From: an uncultured Collinsella sp.
GTDB taxonomy: Bacteria > Actinomycetota > Coriobacteriia > Coriobacteriales > Coriobacteriaceae
Assembly (NCBI GenBank): GCA_900550185.1
Contig: URRN01000040.1
Coordinates: 1 to 13,013, forward strand
DNA: 13,013 nt
Direction: 5' to 3'
Shown: one piece after another, positions 12,882 through 13,013 of the stretch
Numbering within the stretch: position 1 is the first letter of the stretch
Layout of the letters: each line of letters starts with the position of its first letter
Position numbers and translations under genes: made by a program
The notes under the pieces: model-generated
Told to the model about the DNA's origin: nothing
The model's input: only the letters and a program-made list of their open reading frames with translations
The model's database searches: none

Positions 12882-12955
12882 AAAACCATATGAATCGAAC
12901 GGAACCGATCAGCGATGGACTGAGAGGACCGGACGGGCTCGAAGCCCAAATATTT

Positions 12956-13013
12956 TGGACGGAGAGTTCGATCCTGGCTCAGGATGAACGCTGGCGGCGC
13001 GCCTAACACATGC
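12956..13013 (+). rRNA. 16S ribosomal RNA, first ~58 nt (cut by window edge)
   Basis: AGAGTTCGATCCTGGCTCAG (12963-12982) is the conserved 5' segment (E. coli positions 8-27), so the mature 5' end is near 12956. The following GATGAACGCTGGCGG then CGCGCCTAACACATGC is typical of 16S and, as I recall, of the Coriobacteriia form. A small leader hairpin GGGCT-CGA-AGCCC (12935-12947) precedes it. The rest of the operon lies beyond the window. Confidence 0.97.

Larger units (their letters stand above)
12427..12955. other. Non-coding, hairpin-rich region upstream of the rRNA operon
   Basis: I see no convincing gene in these ~530 bp. A reading frame without a start codon (plus strand, stop 12592-12594) and short minus-strand frames are not supported by ribosome-binding sites. 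Inverted repeats are frequent: CCTCAGT/ACTGAGG (12595-12614), CCCGG/CCGGG (12704-12718), GGATGGACACT/AGTGTCGCATCC (12759-12787), ACCAT/ATGGT (12801-12815), GGCCGCC/GGCGGCC (12840-12857) and GGGCT/AGCCC (12935-12947). The last three to four probably belong to the rRNA leader or its promoter surroundings. The segment CACCTTGAGAACCGG (12736-12750) resembles spacer sequence of rRNA operons (recalled, uncertain). Confidence 0.55.

Overview
The window looks like a chromosomal segment from a Coriobacteriia actinobacterium, most likely Collinsella or a close relative. The main support is the first ~58 nt of a 16S rRNA gene at the right edge (GGATGAACGCTGGCGG, then GCGCGCCTAACACATGC), a form I associate with Collinsella/Atopobium-type 16S. 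GC-rich protein genes, GTG starts and a long-form PurC fit. This assignment rests on recall, not on a search.

Left part (1-5.6 kb): the 3' part of purB (adenylosuccinate lyase) ends at a strong terminator. Next is a two-gene operon with a 4-nt ATGA overlap: a membrane-anchored solute-binding protein with no transporter genes, then a membrane diguanylate cyclase. This looks like a split ligand-sensing/c-di-GMP module. It is followed by a four-cysteine TSCPD-domain protein overlapping (TAATG) a Tat-exported lipoprotein of unknown function.

Middle part (5.6-11.1 kb): an OmpR-type response regulator and its sensor kinase are followed by purC, a small two-TM basic membrane protein, a terminator, an M29-family metallo-aminopeptidase and a tRNA-Lys(TTT) gene with a clear promoter only a few bases upstream. 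purB and purC catalyse neighbouring purine steps but are separated here by the signalling genes.

Right part (11.0-13.0 kb) is the accessory region and the most unusual. The 3' end of tRNA-Lys plus flank (25 bp) is repeated 183 bp downstream. The terminator block after the tRNA (55 bp, ending in the palindrome GGGTTCGAACCC) is repeated about 1.29 kb downstream. The order is A1-B1-hairpin array-A2-traX-B2. In the second unit an AT-richer cargo (a TraX-family membrane protein and a short unknown reading frame) lies between the tRNA-end repeat and the terminator repeat. The conserved N-terminus of TraX is encoded upstream of any standard start codon, and an ATA sits at the position expected for initiation. 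A ~94-bp very GC-rich linker folds into three perfect small hairpins, two with GNRA-type loops. After B2 comes ~530 bp of non-coding, hairpin-rich DNA leading into the rRNA operon.
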